DNA from: Apostichopus parvimensis
Taxonomy: Eukaryota; Echinodermata; Holothuroidea; Aspidochirotida; Stichopodidae
Length of the DNA stretch: 24,874 bases
Direction: 5' to 3'
Assembly: GCA_000934455.1 (NCBI GenBank)
Contig: KN882581.1
Span: forward strand, 55,483 to 80,356
Every line of letters starts with the position of its first letter. The first letter of the stretch is position 1. Positions 18,401 through 22,748 of the stretch are shown in pieces. The translations under genes and the position numbers were made by a program. The notes below the pieces were generated by a model. The model was not told the origin of the DNA. It made no database searches and was given only the letters and a program-made list of their open reading frames with translations.

Positions 18401-19698
18401 TTTGTAAACCGTCGCAAAAATATCATTTGAGGCAATAAATGTCAGATTTTTACACATTTTGAGTTTTGTGTTGCATCTAAGAAACTGAGCCGTAATGATC
18501 TGTATGTTAGTCTTAGTAGTCCAGCCACTTTCATTGATTACTTTCAAATGTTTAAAGGGTCATTTCTCAAACATTAATTGTGGTATATAAATACAACCTG
18601 GACTAAAAGCAGTTTTTTAGACCATCCTACAACACAATATCAAAATAAATTTTATTGATTAAGTCATCCTCTAAAAAAAAGATGCTGATATGAAAATTAA
18701 TCATATTTTGTTTTCTCAATCTGATTTTCCTATTCCGGCCCCTTTCAAATTTTCTCAACGAGGCATTTTATTGTCCCCATCGCTGGTTGCACACCTTACC
18801 TGAGCTACTTTGCCTGACAGGACATGATCGAAGGTGAAGGTCCTATCTTTCCCAACCACGATCTGATTCGCTTTAGAGAGGACCTTAACGCAGGGCTCGT
18901 GGTGATGTAGTTTCTCGTTGGGAAGCAAAGGTCGGACCTGCCAAAAAAAAATTGTTATATGAAAGATTAGATTTTATTACTTCACACAGTTAACCCCAAA
19001 GGGTAATATGAGAGCAGAAAACAAGAGAATATTAATTGTAAGACATGATCAAGTGGAATGTCAAAATAAATTTCTTGATATCAAATCTATTCTGTGAAAT
19101 AGTTTTTGTTATGACTTTACAACAACATGAAGAAACTGGCTCACAAGATTCTTGATATACATTTGAATACTAGATACCAAAGGTCGAACTTGCTGAAAAG
19201 AATATGTTACATAGAAATTTTAGATTTTTACTAAAAACAGTTAAACTTAACCCAACTAGATATCACATCTTTACAACTTGCTTACTTCTGGTGCCAGACA
19301 AGTCATTGACTCCCAGATCAGGCATTTGGGACAATCAGCTCAATGGGCTGCCATAAAATATTATGATCATGAGAATACACTATTCTCTATCCAATATTTT
19401 CCAAAGCCCTCCATATTATCCCATGTCTCCAACCTAAGCCCAGGTACTGGCAGTTAAGTAGCCTCCTTTGATTTACAAAGACATTTTACCAAGAATTAAA
19501 CTTAAGCCAGCTTCACACTACCTGACTGGTGGAAATCCATCCTTGTCTGAAGCACACAAACACTGCCAGTCTATAATAATTCTCCATGTAACCAGGGTGG
19601 AGTTGAGTCCTGTCTCGTTCACTCGGACAGTGTGTGACTGGCAATTCTGATCCTTACCAACTTACCCTTACTGCTACTCTAACTGGGACTTCTTGCAT
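296..19698 (-). CDS. KIF27: KIF27/KIF7-type kinesin, 20 exons, 3' end outside window
   Basis: This is a microtubule motor of the KIF27/KIF7/Costal-2 group. Seen: 20 exons (33,138,87,108,133,147,174,224,135,47,229,87,135,159,137,104,181,97,168,144 nt) join with consistent phases into 889 open codons. Residues 1-348 are the motor domain (GQTGSGKT at 83-91 region, NEHSSRSH 201-208, DLAGSE 255-260, [11 protein letters not shown] near 302), 349-359 the neck [11 protein letters not shown], and 360-889 coiled coil. Remembered human KIF27 matches along the whole length, including [26 protein letters not shown] and [19 protein letters not shown]. Family members have about 1,350-1,400 residues, so roughly the C-terminal third lies left of position 1. 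Known: vertebrate KIF7 organises the cilium tip for Hedgehog signalling and KIF27 serves motile cilia. Inferred: an invertebrate would have one pro-orthologue covering both. An odd feature is a strongly acidic loop 10. Catalytic motifs are intact, so ATP binding is plausible. KIF27 versus KIF7 cannot be settled here. Confidence 0.93.
440..880 (-). other. Intron 19, no feature beyond simple sequence
   Basis: GTAAAA donor at 880 and TTATTGCAG acceptor at 440. It contains a short C-run (609-617 region) and A/T-rich stretches. I see no gene or RNA in it. Confidence 0.8.
881..1048 (-). CDS. KIF27: Exon 19: coiled coil
   Basis: 56 codons, residues 786-841, [20 protein letters not shown], then [20 protein letters not shown], then [16 protein letters not shown]. 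It matches EFRKKMDAAKLRVQVLQKKQQ of KIF27. Borders CTTTCGGCTAG|GAC and CAG|GTAAAA, phase 0. Confidence 0.95.
1205..1740. repeat. Degenerate intronic repeat, three copies
   Basis: A segment with the words CATTGGAGC.TATTGTA and ACCAAACCACA.TATACC occurs at about 1230-1320, 1471-1562 and 1611-1738. The first and third also share CTTAATCAGTACCTTAAAT-type and TAATGGTCG words. Copies differ by substitutions and small indels. Small plus-strand open frames across it follow from the repetition and are not genes. Confidence 0.75.
1322..1461. repeat. ~140-bp dispersed repeat, copy A (copy B at 2124-2270)
   Basis: The two segments share CCAACAG.ATTT.CTGTCACCCA, CCATGGAG.AGA and TCCAATGTCTCAACACTTGA in the same order and spacing, about 800 bp apart in the same intron and orientation. 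Likely two copies of one transposable-element remnant flanking the pyrimidine-rich block between them. Confidence 0.75.
2013..2041 (+). ncRNA. Hammerhead-like core (CTGAAGA, 5-bp stem II, GAAA), probably a retroelement remnant
   Basis: CTGAAGA is followed by a hairpin with perfect GATCC/GGATC arms around TGCTA and then GAAAC. That is the order of the conserved hammerhead core (CUGANGA, stem II, GAAA). Hammerheads with very short stem III are known from Penelope-like retroelements. I do not find a convincing stem III with a UH cleavage site, or a stem I, so activity is doubtful. It could instead be a chance hairpin or the conserved tail of another element. Confidence 0.35.
2124..2270. repeat. 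~140-bp dispersed repeat, copy B
   Basis: Partner of 1322-1461, as judged by the shared words TCCAATGTCTCAACACTTGA and CTTTCCATGGAGCAGA versus CTTGCCATGGAGAAGA. It begins some 80 bp after the hammerhead-like hairpin, so the hairpin, the pyrimidine tract (1740-2005) and these copies may all be parts of one decayed element. Confidence 0.7.
2580..2676 (-). CDS. KIF27: Exon 18: [14 protein letters not shown] patch
   Basis: Completes R753 and encodes residues 754-785, [20 protein letters not shown] then [12 protein letters not shown]. Human KIF27 has MKEDLIKELIKTGND and KQYSLKVTKLEH here. Borders AATGTAG|A and CAG|GTAAAG; a run of about 18 T precedes the acceptor in the transcript. Confidence 0.95.
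2677..3797 (-). other. Intron 17: simple repeats and a SINE-like remnant
   Basis: Holds a poly-A run at 2684-2700, a G-run at 2907-2922, a C-run followed by an A-run at 3139-3160 and the tRNA-derived remnant at 3396-3460. The rest is unremarkable A/T-rich sequence. Confidence 0.75.
3396..3460 (-). mobile_element. tRNA-derived SINE-like remnant (Met-like head)
   Basis: On the minus strand CAGGGCTCATAATTCTGAGG forms a tRNA anticodon arm with a CTCATAA loop (anticodon CAT), followed by GGTCACTGGTCCCAAATCCCATTC. The latter resembles a T arm and pol III B box (GGTTCGAATCC) with three changes. No acceptor-stem pairing is visible, so it is not a working tRNA. It shares the tail CCCATTC.. with the copy at 9935. 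Confidence 0.55.
3798..3978 (-). CDS. KIF27: Exon 17: linker and LALNIR helix
   Basis: Completes V693 and encodes residues 694-752 plus AG. It starts [20 protein letters not shown] and ends [12 protein letters not shown](R), matching KQKMRELTINIK of KIF27. Acceptor TTATTCTCAG|TT. The internal ATG is not a start; it follows the splice junction. The acceptor border is tandemly copied seven times in the upstream intron. Confidence 0.92.
3965..4520. repeat. ~76-bp tandem array copying the exon 17 acceptor border
   Basis: CTCCATAGCTGAG recurs at 4047, 4123, 4192, 4268, 4343, 4418 and 4495 (spacing 69-77), with the true border at 3971. On the minus strand each unit carries ATTATTCTCAG|CTATGGAGGG, an intact-looking acceptor plus 15-20 nt of exon. 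A copy used as acceptor would read M-E-G-T-L-T-M and then hit TAG, so only the last copy gives the full exon. Confidence 0.92.
4521..5089 (-). other. 5' part of intron 16, nothing recognised
   Basis: Between the exon 16 donor (5089) and the acceptor array. There is an 86-codon plus-strand open frame at 4521-4781 (with CxxC pairs), but no family resemblance that I can name and no splice or promoter support. Confidence 0.6.
5090..5193 (-). CDS. KIF27: Exon 16: basic, low-complexity linker
   Basis: Completes R658 and encodes residues 659-692 ([20 protein letters not shown], then [14 protein letters not shown]) plus one base. It is rich in K, N, R and S, with no family motif that I recognise. 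It is kept because both junctions restore frame and motif-bearing neighbours. Borders GCTCTCCTAG|GGA and GAAG|GTAAGT. Confidence 0.85.
5485..5781. repeat. 62-67-bp pyrimidine-rich minisatellite, five units
   Basis: CAGCTGTTTCCTCCCTGCTACCCTACATGCC-type units begin near 5490, 5555, 5620, 5682 and 5749. It lies a few bases beyond the exon 15 donor, so the transcript is purine-rich there. Unlike the arrays at exons 13, 17 and 20, no exon sequence is clearly copied. Open frames through it in several registers are artefacts of the repeat. Confidence 0.88.
5787..5923 (-). CDS. KIF27: Exon 15: FSIDRI motif and acidic segment
   Basis: 45 codons plus AG, residues 613-657. [20 protein letters not shown] aligns with YSLDRIFAGFRTRSQMLLGH of KIF27, followed by an acidic tail [16 protein letters not shown] like FSDNSDDEESEG. 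Borders GCTCTTTTCAG|TTT and GACAG|GTAGAA. Confidence 0.93.
5924..6419 (-). other. Intron 14, nothing recognised
   Basis: GTAAGT donor at 6419, CTTTTCAG acceptor at 5924. A/T-rich, with no repeat or RNA that I can support. Confidence 0.8.
6420..6578 (-). CDS. KIF27: Exon 14: proline/serine-rich linker
   Basis: 53 codons, residues 560-612, with PRPYSV (584-589) and [10 protein letters not shown] (603-612). Borders AACATCCGACAG|AAA and ATC|GTAAGT, phase 0. It matches RRPYTVPFD and SRKVHTSPPM of human KIF27. The low heptad character suggests a hinge between coiled coils. Confidence 0.93.
6579..6950 (-). other. 3' part of intron 13, nothing recognised
   Basis: A/T-rich unique-looking sequence between the exon 14 acceptor and the tandem array at 6951. 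Confidence 0.75.
6951..7350. repeat. 30-bp minisatellite plus two copies of the exon 13 3' end
   Basis: A 30-bp unit (TCCCTACCCC TCTCTGCCTC) + CCACACACCC is repeated at about 7241-7350 and again at 7081-7140 and 6951-6985. Between these lie two copies of the end of exon 13 (7000-7065 and 7160-7228). On the minus strand they read [20 protein letters not shown] then TE, followed by GTAGGGTGGG. Their upstream side is the purine-rich minisatellite, with no acceptor, so they look like orphan exon ends with live donors. Confidence 0.9.
7369..7503 (-). CDS. KIF27: Exon 13: coiled coil
   Basis: 45 codons, residues 515-559, [15 protein letters not shown], then [20 protein letters not shown], then ISGMQTE. 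Borders TGCTCTCTAG|GAA and GAG|GTAGGG, phase 0. It parallels NEKIIEQQLLVDQLSEELTKL in KIF27. The 3' 65-70 nt and donor are duplicated twice in the next intron. Confidence 0.92.
7504..8052 (-). other. Intron 12, nothing recognised
   Basis: Donor GTAAGT at 8052, acceptor CTCTCTAG at 7504. No repeat or RNA that I can support. Confidence 0.8.
8053..8139 (-). CDS. KIF27: Exon 12: DLASDEEIF patch
   Basis: 29 codons, residues 486-514, [20 protein letters not shown] then KLKDQIEDA. Borders TTTGTTGTAG|GCC and GCT|GTAAGT, phase 0. It corresponds to VLAADEVVFNQKELEVKELK of human KIF27. Confidence 0.92.
8140..8599 (-). other. Intron 11 with a G-run cluster
   Basis: Contains GGGGAGGGGGGTGGGGG-type sequence at 8376-8407 on the plus strand (four or more G tracts, quadruplex-capable on the non-template DNA strand; C-rich in the transcript). 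Otherwise A/T-rich. Confidence 0.65.
8600..8828 (-). CDS. KIF27: Exon 11 (proximal acceptor): [11 protein letters not shown] patch
   Basis: Completes S409 and encodes residues 410-485, [20 protein letters not shown] to SHLQSKLRK. The [11 protein letters not shown] patch (414-424) resembles KIF7 CARYRACTDAA strongly. The acceptor used is CGATTTCTCCGCAG|TTTTGCG, required by the phase of exon 10. A second acceptor 41 nt upstream (TTATGTACAG|GAAAG, exon start 8869) opens the same frame from phase 0. Donor AAG|GTAAAA is followed by an A-run in the transcript. Confidence 0.9.
8829..8869 (-). CDS. KIF27: Alternative 5' extension of exon 11 (distal acceptor)
   Basis: TTCTTATGTACAG| precedes 41 nt that read [13 protein letters not shown](S) without a stop into [11 protein letters not shown], starting in phase 0. 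It is incompatible with exon 10 (phase 2) but compatible with exon 9 (phase 0). A transcript that skips exon 10 could use it, exchanging a 16-residue acidic heptad segment for a 14-residue basic one. Confidence 0.45.
9036..9089. repeat. 18-bp unit repeated three times
   Basis: CTGGTACTCGAAATGTAC occurs three times head to tail without a mismatch; looser relatives (GTACTCAAA) precede it from 9001. It lies in intron 10. Perfect identity suggests recent slippage. Confidence 0.95.
9350..9396 (-). CDS. KIF27: Exon 10: 47-nt short coiled-coil exon
   Basis: 15 codons plus AG, residues 394-408, [15 protein letters not shown]. Borders TTTCTTAG|TCG and AAAAG|GTAAGA. Together with exon 11 (proximal acceptor) it reads [19 protein letters not shown], which parallels LEEQVAQLQGECLGYQCC in human KIF27. 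It is too short to recognise alone; the call rests on phase and on that alignment. Confidence 0.82.
9397..10341 (-). other. Intron 9 with a SINE-like remnant
   Basis: Holds the tRNA-derived remnant at 9935-10010 and A/C homopolymer stretches at 10165-10275. No gene seen. Confidence 0.7.
9935..10010 (+). mobile_element. tRNA-derived SINE-like remnant (Thr-TGT-like head)
   Basis: CTGGG-TTTGTAA-CCCAG is a perfect 5-bp anticodon arm with TGT in the anticodon place. It is followed by CTGGTTTGAATCCCATTCC, a near-consensus B box (GGTTTGAATCC). The 5' half (D arm, A box) is not recognisable and no acceptor stem closes. The tail AAAGTTTCTCTGTTTTC resembles the tail of the minus-strand copy at 16798-16850. 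Confidence 0.65.
10342..10476 (-). CDS. KIF27: Exon 9: neck and start of coiled coil
   Basis: 45 codons, residues 349-393. [11 protein letters not shown] is the neck, identical in human KIF27 as I recall it. The following [20 protein letters not shown] is the first coiled-coil stretch (compare EFEIKLLREALQSQQ). Borders CTTCTCAG|GCC and AGG|GTGAGG, phase 0 at both ends. This phase makes direct splicing to the distal acceptor of exon 11 possible. Confidence 0.95.
10485..11345. repeat. Degenerate 60-110-bp tandem repeat next to the exon 9 acceptor
   Basis: The words GAGGTAA.CATGCAA.TACCTAT, AAAGGTAAGCATACA.CTA.ATATCATA and AATCAGGGGCAAAAAG recur. Best pair: 11030-11095 with 11128-11195. It extends from just beyond the exon 9 acceptor almost to exon 8, filling most of intron 8. 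Units are diverged, so the boundaries are approximate. Confidence 0.7.
11501..11724 (-). CDS. KIF27: Exon 8: microtubule-binding face and end of motor
   Basis: Completes E274 and encodes residues 275-348, [20 protein letters not shown] through [19 protein letters not shown] to [11 protein letters not shown]. These are the relay helix alpha4, loop 12 and alpha5/alpha6 landmarks of every plus-end kinesin. Borders CTCCACAG|AG and CGA|GTAAGT, leaving in phase 0. Confidence 0.96.
11725..13159 (-). other. Intron 7, nothing recognised
   Basis: About 1.4 kb with a weak donor (GTACAAGC at 13159). GATCAAACTTT recurs at about 12121 and 12222. I see no exon, RNA or clear element. Confidence 0.7.
13160..13333 (-). 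CDS. KIF27: Exon 7: acidic loop 10 and switch II
   Basis: Completes E216 and encodes residues 217-273 plus one base. Order: QRWSLRK, then an acidic stretch (223-243, 14 of 21 residues D or E), then [19 protein letters not shown] with switch II DLAGSE at 255-260, then NAGERFK. Acceptor TCTTTTCAG|AG is good. The donor G|GTACAAGC is a poor match to consensus, but the next exon restores [12 protein letters not shown] exactly as in the family. Confidence 0.93.
13480..13520 (+). other. G-rich tract in intron 6
   Basis: GGGGTGTGGGGGAGTGGGGA followed by GGGGGGGGGAGG gives at least four G tracts within 40 bases, quadruplex-capable on the plus (non-template) strand. It is C-rich in the kinesin transcript. 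Confidence 0.7.
13880..14460. repeat. Degenerate ~65-bp tandem repeat in intron 6
   Basis: Units contain ACAAGCCGAGTTTG, CAGTCTATAA and AAATAGAGTTTACTG-like words (for example 13970-13990, 14161-14180, 14395-14460). The closest pair is 14325-14375 and 14396-14450 (GCAGTACCTT..CCCTT.GA and ACAAGCAAAGTCTAT). Ends about 35 bp before the exon 6 donor. Confidence 0.7.
14494..14640 (-). CDS. KIF27: Exon 6: switch I
   Basis: Completes V167 and encodes residues 168-215 ([10 protein letters not shown] to SIFSMAL) plus one base. NEHSSRSH (201-208) is switch I, which senses the nucleotide gamma phosphate. The donor is strong (G|GTGAGTAAC). The acceptor is weak: TTTCCTTGTTAAAG|TT, ending AAG and with a broken pyrimidine tract. 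A decayed copy of the first 17 or so codons lies 411 bp upstream in the intron. Confidence 0.93.
14994..15051 (-). pseudogene. Decayed copy of the start of exon 6
   Basis: After TTCTTGTTTTGTAAG| the minus strand reads TTGCATCGGTGCTACAAAGG, against TTGTCATTGGTGCTACTGAGG at the true exon. Translated: [17 protein letters not shown] and then TGA, against [17 protein letters not shown]. One base is lost near the start and a stop follows 17 codons. The flanking intron matches too (ATTTC.TTGTT..TAAG, and ATGCTC..C...GCACTCT), so it is a segmental duplicate, not chance. Confidence 0.75.
15052..15790. repeat. Two ~375-bp intronic copies
   Basis: Copies start near 15062 and 15436: GAAATATCC.C.ATGGACATG, ATACAATCATATAGATGAGG, CATTTCTTAAATCTAAAGTG, GCTCTCCTCCATTGCACTCT and AGGAAAGATGACCTTGTAAT occur in both, in the same order. 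A more diverged version flanks the true exon 6 acceptor (14641-14760). The junction word CTCTCATATAGGGA returns at about 16369. Confidence 0.9.
15774..16200. repeat. 132-bp minisatellite, 3+ units, intron 5
   Basis: CACAGGAAATAATTTACC starts at 15781, 15913 and 16045, exactly 132 bp apart, with a truncated further piece to about 16200. Units contain GCTATAGCAATATGGGCAGA. Because 132 is divisible by three, a 129-codon open frame runs through it; it encodes only the repeat. Confidence 0.95.
16455..16587 (-). CDS. KIF27: Exon 5: motor beta5/loop 8 region
   Basis: 44 codons plus one base, residues 123-166, [20 protein letters not shown] to REDEKGNT. Borders TAATTTTAG|GAA and ACCG|GTGAGT, ending in phase 1. 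[14 protein letters not shown] is the standard kinesin motif; IREDEKGNT is a close match to KIF27 ([13 protein letters not shown]). Confidence 0.96.
16588..17152 (-). other. Intron 4: A-rich stretch and SINE-like remnant
   Basis: Contains an A-rich, K/R-codon-like stretch at 16600-16760 and the tRNA-derived remnant at 16798-16850. No other feature recognised. Confidence 0.7.
16798..16850 (-). mobile_element. tRNA-derived SINE-like remnant
   Basis: The minus strand reads GGGATTGTAACCCAGAGGTC then ACTGGTAGAAATCCTGTTCTAGCC. This is the same anticodon arm (loop with TGT) and B-box region as the plus-strand copy at 9935-10010, with similar following sequence (AAATTTCTTTGCTGG). Truncated at the 5' side. 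Confidence 0.6.
17153..17260 (-). CDS. KIF27: Exon 4: second half of P-loop
   Basis: 36 codons, residues 87-122, starting [12 protein letters not shown] and ending ISHVFQKMQ. Borders CTCTGCAG|GGT and CAG|GTGAGT, phase 0. It contains the Walker A lysine and threonine (GSGKT, 87-91) that bind ATP phosphates, followed by NYGILPRAI, the typical alpha2 helix start. Confidence 0.96.
17261..17840 (-). other. Intron 3, nothing recognised
   Basis: GTAGGG donor at 17840, CTCTGCAG acceptor at 17261. A/T-rich, no feature seen. Confidence 0.8.
17841..17927 (-). CDS. KIF27: Exon 3: motor domain up to first half of P-loop
   Basis: 29 codons, residues 58-86, [29 protein letters not shown]. Borders are TTCTTTCAG|GAC and ACG|GTAGGG, phase 0. 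[11 protein letters not shown] is the strand leading into the nucleotide-binding loop; the intron falls exactly between GQT and GSGKT, splitting the P-loop across two exons. Confidence 0.95.
17928..18799 (-). other. Intron 2, nothing recognised
   Basis: GTAAGG donor at 18799, TTCTTTCAG acceptor at 17928. The 18240-18640 stretch has the look of a decayed element, but I could match no ends or repeat partner. Confidence 0.7.
18800..18937 (-). CDS. KIF27: Exon 2: motor domain beta1 region
   Basis: 46 codons, residues 12-57, from VRPLLPNEK to [11 protein letters not shown], bounded by TTTTTGGCAG| and CAG|GTAAGG, phase 0 at both ends. VRPL and FTFDHV are the usual kinesin N-terminal landmarks; human KIF27 has IRPLL and FTFDFVF in the same places. 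The acceptor border is copied about 252 bp further up the intron (see repeat at 19171-19255). Confidence 0.93.
19171..19255. repeat. Decayed copy of the exon 2 acceptor border
   Basis: Plus-strand CCAAAGGTCGAACTTGCTGAAAAG, then ATATGTTACATAGAAATTTTAG and CAGTTAA, parallels GCAAAGGTCGGACCTGCCAAAA, TTATATGAAAGATTAG and CAGTTAACC at the real border (18925-18995), 252 bp away. The AG of the acceptor is preserved only approximately (CAGCAAG|TTCGACC). Confidence 0.65.
19666..19698 (-). CDS. KIF27: Exon 1 (coding part): start codon and N-terminal beta strand
   Basis: Encodes [11 protein letters not shown] (residues 1-11), then a strong donor AGG|GTAAGTTGG. It matches the family start (MEEIPVKVAVR in human KIF27, from memory) and joins in phase 0 to VRPLL of exon 2. 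The ATG at 19698 is chosen because an in-frame TGA lies 12 codons upstream (19732-19734) with no other in-frame ATG between, and -3 is A. An out-of-frame ATG sits 8 nt upstream (19706). Confidence 0.9.
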
Positions 19699-19804
19699 AG
19701 TGTCATCAAGATGTGGCCCACATGTGGAATCTCAACAGATGTTTTAAGATGGTAGGCCCATTGAATCAAGGTAATAACATTAGGATTAATTACATCAACA
19801 GTAC
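19666..19804 (-). other. Possible 5' UTR plus exon 1, acceptor at 19805-19807
   Basis: CATCATCTTCTTTATCAACAG| (minus) is a good acceptor about 105 nt upstream of the start codon. If used, the 5' UTR would be spliced to an upstream untranslated exon. An upstream ATG at 19706 opens 10 codons ([10 protein letters not shown]) ending at 19674, inside coding exon 1. Transcript ends cannot be seen from sequence. Confidence 0.3.
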
Positions 19805-19942
19805 CTGTTGATAAAGAAGATGATGTAAAGACACTTTCAAAAATTGATTTCATAGAAAAGATGAGAGAATATCCAGAACTGAAATTTGAACAATTCTTTG
19901 CGAAAAACAGGATCAGTCCACTTGTTCCTTTTCCATCCATAA
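19749..19942 (+). pseudogene. Coding-like plus-strand fragment of unknown origin
   Basis: An open stretch without a clear start reads IKVITLGLITSTVPVDKEDD, then VKTLSKIDFIEKMREYPELK, then FEQFFAKNRISPLVPFPSIT and TGA. The amino-acid texture is that of a real protein C-terminus. Just before it, another frame reads DVAHMWNLNRCFKMVGPLNQ, as if a frameshift had split one sequence. I do not recognise the family. It may be a retroposed or transposon fragment, or a 3' exon of an unseen gene. The antisense 88-codon frame here is probably its shadow. Confidence 0.3.
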
Positions 19943-20129
19943 CATGAAAGAATAACCGTAGTCTCGTTCAATATCTCATCTACAGTAAGAGTAAATTATA
20001 AGGAGAGTCCTGAGTATGAAGTACTTTCTCTTTCATCTAACTGTACAATTATGGCATAACTTCACAGTGCAGAGAGTGATAAGTCTAAATATAGGTCAAC
20101 TGTAGAGCCCCTGTTATCCTGCCCAAACA

Positions 20130-20585
20130 CTATTGATTTATCTAGGCTAGCCTACAGCCTACAGGCTCATCATATAAAATGTGAACATTGTGAAAGTTTC
20201 TGTGATGTTGTTGCAAAGTTAGACGTGTACACCAGAAACTCTTGCATTGCACCTGGGTTAAAATTATGATTGAAAAGGGCATTTTAACCCTTAAATAACT
20301 CTTAAAATAGTGCAAGCCTAAGCCGGGTTCTTTAAATTATACTATAGCCTAGGCCTAGAGGCGAGGGCCTACAGTGTGTACAACACAGGGGCCGAGGGCA
20401 TTTTATCACACCATAAAGTCTACAGAAGCTATACAACGCCAATAGGGGGAAAACAGCTGTGACTAAATACCACTTGCAGATATTTATTCTAATGGATTAA
20501 CAGCGAGGTAGGCCTAATAAAAATAATGGACATATGGAGTAATACCCACAGACAAAGTAGGACGTAGGCCTAGAACTAGCCTAAC
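20130..20585. repeat. Cluster of TAGGCCTA-type palindromic words
   Basis: CTAGGCTAGCCTACAGCCTA (20141 region), TAGCCTAGGCCTAGAGGCGA (20345 region), GGTAGGCCTAATAA (20509 region) and GTAGGCCTAGAACTAGCC (20563 region). Such words are frequent in several marine deuterostome genomes as far as I recall. Whether they are a dispersed repeat or a compositional habit cannot be told here. Confidence 0.5.
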
Positions 20586-20871
20586 AAAATAACAATGAAA
20601 CTGCAGTGATACCATTTGCGCGATAATGATTTGTCACATTCAGTTTTAATCCAACGGGAGTCGCATTAACCATCAGATTTCACTCAAAATGTAATATATT
20701 ACCCTCAAAGAATTAGAAAAGTTGCTTACATTCTAAAGAAAATATTTTGCAAGAAGTTCGATGAGCACTTTTATATAACTGACGTTAGTCAACGGTTGCT
20801 ATCTTTTCGCGTTCGACGCATATTTGATGCCTGGATAAGATACCAAAGTTGTTAGCGCAGTATATACTTAC

Positions 20872-20923
20872 ACAAAACAAATCATCAAAACTACACACTT
20901 TCAGGTGGTGTTTCGCCAAGTCT
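20872..20923 (-). other. Candidate 5' untranslated exon
   Basis: On the minus strand CCCAACTCTTCAG| and GTTTTGT|GTAAGTATA, a strong donor, bracket 52 nt. Placed 1.1 kb upstream of the acceptor at 19805, it would be a suitable non-coding exon, or the end of a first exon whose start lies to the right. There is no coding similarity. Confidence 0.3.
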
Positions 20924-21029
20924 CTGAAGAGTTGGGTAACGAAAATAATAATTGTTTGGTAAACAGACCGTCTTTTAAATAAATTTACATTAATAAAGCA
21001 AAAAAATTCTACCAAAACTTAATAAATTG

Positions 21030-22150
21030 CTTTTTATTTTCTTACAGAGAAATGAAAAGTTACGGTATGTTCGGTAAGTTAATCGAATTAGTGAAATGTT
21101 GATTCCCATTTAGCGAACAGAACTACACTTTGCTGCTTAGCTACATAGACGATTATTAAGTACCGATGGACAGATTTGCCATAACAAAAAAAGAAAGAAA
21201 AAAAGGGGCAAAAGAAGGTGGCAGTATTCTGAAATGCAGACTTCCCATTTACGCTCGTGCATGCGAGCTACAAATATTACCTCCACAATGATAACTAACT
21301 AGTTTGCTAAAATAAAAATTATTTGTTTGCTAAAACACAGTTTCTTATTTAAATAGACATTTTCTTGAGGCTGTAGCATGACCTTAATGTCAAATGAAAT
21401 TAGTTTACGGACATAAAGAAGATAACAGTAATTGTCGAATAGATTTAAAATATATAGGATATATTAAGGCATATATAACTAGGCTAGGTGGTATGTAGCA
21501 GGGCCTATTGTGTGTAGGAACTACTTGCACTTATATTTCGGATTTTGCATAAGTTTGTGTATTCATCATCTCGAACTCGACAGCGGGGAGGCACAACCAG
21601 GGGTGGGGGGCGTTAGGTACACGGAAAAAAAGTATCTCCGGTGTTGTGAAGAACCTCAAAAGTGCCCTTATTCTTGCATAAGACATGCCCCTTTTGGGAA
21701 AGAAATTACATTTTCCCATCTTTGAATGACAAATTGCCTAGATTGGCTAATAAGGTGTCATGTCAACAGTCATGTGACCATTTCGAACAAATCGTGTAGG
21801 AGAAAATAATTATTCATTATAGCGTCTCTCTCATTCGGTCTTGTGTATAATGTCTTCATGATTAATAACGATATAAGCTCTGGTTCCTCGAGAGTTCTTC
21901 CAACCCAAGTAACTTGGAAAGTAAGTAACTATATGTAACGTACTCTAGACCTTATACTGGAACCGTGAGGAAAAATAGTATGGATCGGACATGGTCTGTG
22001 AGTGTTCTCTTCTATACAGATAAAGCTAACTATTGGACTAGGCTGATTTCAGCCGCTCTTTTAATTGCTGTGGGTAACAGAAAATTCGTAGGGTTTCTGG
22101 GTATTATCCCCTGGATCAACATGAAGGCAGTATAATGATATAGTCGAAAT
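21030..22150. other. Upstream flank, nothing recognised
   Basis: No gene, RNA or repeat that I can support. Two mutually antisense frames of 62-71 codons at 21510-21725 are unlikely to be real. Confidence 0.6.
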
Positions 22151-22157
22151 AAATGTA

Positions 22158-22485
22158 GGAATCTGATCGGGGCATGTTTCGCATCAAATCTAAAATTGTG
22201 TTCCTTGACCAAAATTGGAGAGAAATTTCTGCAAAATTGCAACATTTTACAATGTCACAAAGAAGAGTTATTACAGCATATTGAAAATCGTGCGGGAATA
22301 AGGGGGGGGGGGGGTTGGTGAGGGAAATCACACTCATGTCGATATGAAATGCATTTACAGAACATTTTCCTTGACCACTTCAGGATCAGACCTTAATTTG
22401 TTTTACAATTACACTACTCTAGTATTCTCAACGTAGGAATCTGATCCGAGCATGATTTACATCAAGACTACAATAATTGTGTTCC
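22158..22485. repeat. ~50-bp word duplicated at 22158 and 22434
   Basis: GTAGGAATCTGATC.G.GCATG, CATCAA and AATTGTGTTCCT occur in the same order at 22157-22207 and 22433-22485. A run of 14 G lies between them at about 22302-22315. Confidence 0.75.
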
Positions 22486-22715
22486 TCAATGGATGGATCA
22501 GACCCAGATAAGTAATACTACTGTTGAATTCGTGACCAATAAGGGACGAGGGTTTCATGTGTCTGCTCTAAAACCCGAAGTTTTGTTTACATGATCACAC
22601 CATAATTGTGTCTTCGATCCTCCAGGAGGGGATTTTTTTGTTTTCTTTACATATTAGGCCGACGAACTGGTCGTAGGAAAATCACTCGATGACAACTGGA
22701 GTCGACAAAAACAAC

Positions 22716-22720
<5 letters not shown>

Positions 22721-22748
<28 letters not shown>

